Part shown: positions 49,144 through 50,850 of the stretch, one piece after another
Numbering within the stretch: position 1 is the stretch's first letter
Layout of the letters: every line of letters starts with the position of its first letter
Assembly (NCBI GenBank): GCA_900100595.1
Contig: FMUA01000006.1
Span: 59,857 to 110,706, forward strand
DNA from: Ruminococcaceae bacterium P7
GTDB taxonomy: Bacteria; Bacillota; Clostridia; Oscillospirales; Acutalibacteraceae
Direction of reading: 5' to 3'
Length of the DNA stretch: 50,850 nt
Translations under genes and position numbers: made by a program
Notes under the pieces: model-generated
Seen by the model: only the letters and a program-made list of their open reading frames with translations
Databases searched by the model: none
What the model was told of the DNA's origin: nothing

Positions 49144-50850
49144 TTACTTCTTGCTTGTTCTTCTGCGAGCGAAGAAGATAGCAGCTGTACCGGAAACGAG
49201 TACGAGGAGGATAATCAGTGCCATAGAAGCATCACCGGTCTTAACAGTAGCGTTAGTGGTGGTCTTGGTGCTATCCTTCGTAGCTGTGTCGGAAGTAGCC
49301 TTAGAGGTTGTGGGAGCTACAGTTGTGGTAACAACGGTAGTGGGAGCCTCAGTTGTAGGAGCAACAGTTGTGGGAGCCTCAGTTGTAGGAGCAACAGTTG
49401 TGGGAGCCTCAGTTGTAGGAGCAACTGTAGTAGGCTCAACAGTTGTGGGCTCTACGGTTGTGGGCTCAACAGTGGTGGGCTCAACGGTTGTAGGCTCAAC
49501 GGTTGTAGGCTCAACAGTTGTAGGCTCAACAGTGGTGGGCTCAACAGTTGTGGGCTCAACGGTGGTGGGCTCAACAGTTGTAGGCTCTACGGTTGTGGGC
49601 TCTACAGTTGTAGGCTCAGCAGTTGTGGGCTCAGCAGTTGTGGGCTCAGCAGTTGTGGGCTCGGGCTTGTCACCATTGTCAAGGAGAAGGTCGGTAAGAG
49701 TTACATTAACTGTAGTCTCACCAGCTTCAAGGGCATTAAAGGTAAGAACGATGAATTCATCTGTAGGCTGTACATCATAGCCGGGATTAATCTTGGATGC
49801 ATTTGCCTTAACAGAACCGGGAACGGTAGTGTTATAAGCAGCACCGGTTGTAATCTTGGGCATCTCAGCACTTACGAGAGACAGAACAGCAGGATCGTAG
49901 TTAGCAATCCACTGGAGGCTCTCGATAGCCTTTACAACGGACTCAGCGTCTGTTGTATCGATCGCATACTTAACAACAACATTCTGACCCTTATCGACAG
50001 TTACGCTTGCTTCCATAGCGGAGAAGTCGAACTTCTGATCCTTGAGAGCTGCCTCATCAACAAACGCCTTGGCATTTACTGTGAGTTTTACGTTTTCTGT
50101 GGTGGGCTCAGCAGTGGTGGGCTCAACAGTGGTGGGCTCAGCTGTGGTCGGCTCAGCTGTTGTGGGCTCAGGAACTGTGGTGGGCTCAACGGTGGTGGGC
50201 TCAGCAGTTGTGGGCTCAGCTGTGGTCGGAATCGGCTCGGGAGCTTCGGGATCAAACAGAGTATAGATCTCTGTGCCGTTGTTTACGAGCATATTCTTGA
50301 TAGCAGCGCCGCCGTCATCGGAACCGTTGTAGAACATGTACCATGTGTCGGGGTCTGTCTCAGCGTCGAAGTCCTTGAAGGTGAGCTTGTAAACATCGAG
50401 GTCTACAGTTGTGTCACCCTTGCCGATTACGTCAAATACGAGCTTGACTACGGGGATGGGTGTGCCGTCCTTCTTGACAAGGCGGTCGCCCTGTGCATCG
50501 GAGAAGTTGAACTTCGCAAGACCTTCACCGGCAGTGAAGTTGCACTGTACAGACTTCGCTACGGGGCATACAGTAGGAGCATCGTCATCGTCTGTGTTGC
50601 TCGCTTCTTTGAATGCGAGAACAGTGGGATCATATTTCATGTTGAACTGACCGTTGATGACCTTGTACTTATCTGTTGCAGCGTAGTAGTAAATGATTAC
50701 CTGCTCGGGGATATCTGCACCCTTGTAGGTAACAGAAGGATTGTCGTCAAAGAAGTTTGACGTGGAGTGAACTGTAAGAGCGTCCGCGGGAGCAGGAGCT
50801 GTGGTGGGCTCTACAGTTGTGGTGGGCACGGGCTCAGTTGTGGTGGGCAC
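49144..50850 (-). CDS. Scaffoldin-like surface protein with two cohesin-like modules and long PTT stalk (N-terminus outside the window)
   Basis: At least 568 residues; the frame runs off the right edge inside a PTT linker, so the true start and possibly more modules are missing. Visible order: linker; module A (about 24-200) starting ALTVHSTSNFFDDNPSVTY with FNMKYDPTVLAF; PTT linker; module B (about 252-400) starting VKLTVNAKAF with WIANYDPAVLSL; a PTT-E/V-P stalk of about 120 residues; VKTGD, a membrane segment (ALIILLVLVSGTAAIFFA) and RRRTSKK. Module A shares TVCP with the 45296 protein. Tandem cohesin-like modules on a wall-anchored stalk are the layout of an anchoring scaffoldin. Binding partners are inferred, the dockerin proteins here being candidates. 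Confidence 0.75.
   Translation of the reverse strand: MPTTTEPVPTTTVEPTTAPAPADALTVHSTSNFFDDNPSVTYKGADIPEQVIIYYYAATDKYKVINGQFNMKYDPTVLAFKEASNTDDDDAPTVCPVAKSVQCNFTAGEGLAKFNFSDAQGDRLVKKDGTPIPVVKLVFDVIGKGDTTVDLDVYKLTFKDFDAETDPDTWYMFYNGSDDGGAAIKNMLVNNGTEIYTLFDPEAPEPIPTTAEPTTAEPTTVEPTTVPEPTTAEPTTAEPTTVEPTTAEPTTENVKLTVNAKAFVDEAALKDQKFDFSAMEASVTVDKGQNVVVKYAIDTTDAESVVKAIESLQWIANYDPAVLSLVSAEMPKITTGAAYNTTVPGSVKANASKINPGYDVQPTDEFIVLTFNALEAGETTVNVTLTDLLLDNGDKPEPTTAEPTTAEPTTAEPTTVEPTTVEPTTVEPTTVEPTTVEPTTVEPTTVEPTTVEPTTVEPTTVEPTTVEPTTVEPTTVAPTTEAPTTVAPTTEAPTTVAPTTEAPTTVVTTTVAPTTSKATSDTATKDSTKTTTNATVKTGDASMALIILLVLVSGTAAIFFARRRTSKK
49320..49665 (-). repeat. 15-bp minisatellite encoding (PTTVE)n stalk
   Basis: About twenty tandem 15-base units encoding PTTVE or PTTAE, followed by alternating PTTVA and PTTEA units. 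Near-perfect direct repeats like this change length readily by slippage. A shorter run of the same kind is at about 50095-50225. Confidence 0.9.

Noticed and set aside
49320..49665. Tandem short repeats as a possible CRISPR array
   Set aside because: Units are 15 bp, directly adjacent with no unique spacers, and in frame within a coding region.
49046..49780. Plus-strand frame encoding (VVGST)n repeats
   Set aside because: It is the reverse complement of the PTT stalk minisatellite. Similar antisense frames at 29247-29468 and 50042-50266 have the same cause.

Overview
The window reads as a chromosomal segment of an anaerobic Gram-positive gut bacterium of the Ruminococcaceae/Oscillospiraceae type, close in lifestyle to starch-degrading Ruminococcus. 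Signs are AGGAGG ribosome sites, TTGACA/TATAAT promoters with 17-nt spacers, a dnaD-dnaC primosome pair, scpA-scpB, and above all amylosome-type parts: dockerins, cohesin-like modules, repeated starch-binding modules and Pro/Thr linkers. The species cannot be named from the sequence alone. No mobile element, phage, CRISPR array or rRNA was seen.

Layout. 1-2.0 kb: two related BspA-like leucine-rich-repeat secreted proteins, one cut by the window edge and one frameshifted and carrying a dockerin, the latter downstream of a HEPN-like gene. 0.5-2.7 kb: tRNA-Gly, tRNA-Pro and tRNA-Gln. 2.7-11.5 kb: housekeeping genes (dnaC, dnaD, thrH, prfB, a RING/DUF2628 membrane protein, galU, a PHP phosphatase, the ACT/UPF0210 pair). 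11.5-20.5 kb: a sucrose-type regulon made of fructokinase, an amylosucrase-like GH13, a LacI regulator and a HAD phosphatase, then a separate unit with PTS EIIBCA, HPr and Enzyme I. Both units carry the same 16-bp operator. 20.6-25.9 kb: an acetyltransferase, an ammonium transporter fused to a PII domain behind a structured leader, and a polar amino-acid ABC operon. 26-32 kb: one 2016-residue secreted alpha-amylase with a dockerin, two cohesin-like modules and at least six starch-binding modules. 32.2-36.5 kb: potABCD polyamine transporter. 36.5-39.7 kb: a three-gene biotin-dependent carboxyltransferase. 39.7-44.9 kb: an operon of M50 protease, scpA, scpB, a DUF2953-GerW fusion, dacF and rluB. 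45.0 kb: rpmB. 45.3-50.85 kb: four surface proteins with cohesin-like or starch-binding-like regions, three of which end in TG(D/A)-membrane-basic tails.

How it fits together. The big amylase and the surface cluster at the right end look like enzyme and anchoring parts of an extracellular starch complex. One beta-sandwich module family, recognisable by a start of the form LTV..xSN.F/Y, occurs in both. The sucrose locus is the most unusual metabolic unit. A PTS would deliver phosphorylated sucrose, but no GH32 sucrose-6-phosphate hydrolase is present. Instead there is an amylosucrase-like enzyme next to a HAD-IIB phosphatase and a fructokinase, which suggests a different route. The linked HPr lacks the regulatory Ser46. 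Regulation visible in the DNA includes the paired operator, a terminator-like hairpin in the amt leader and a hairpin that hides the dacF ribosome site.
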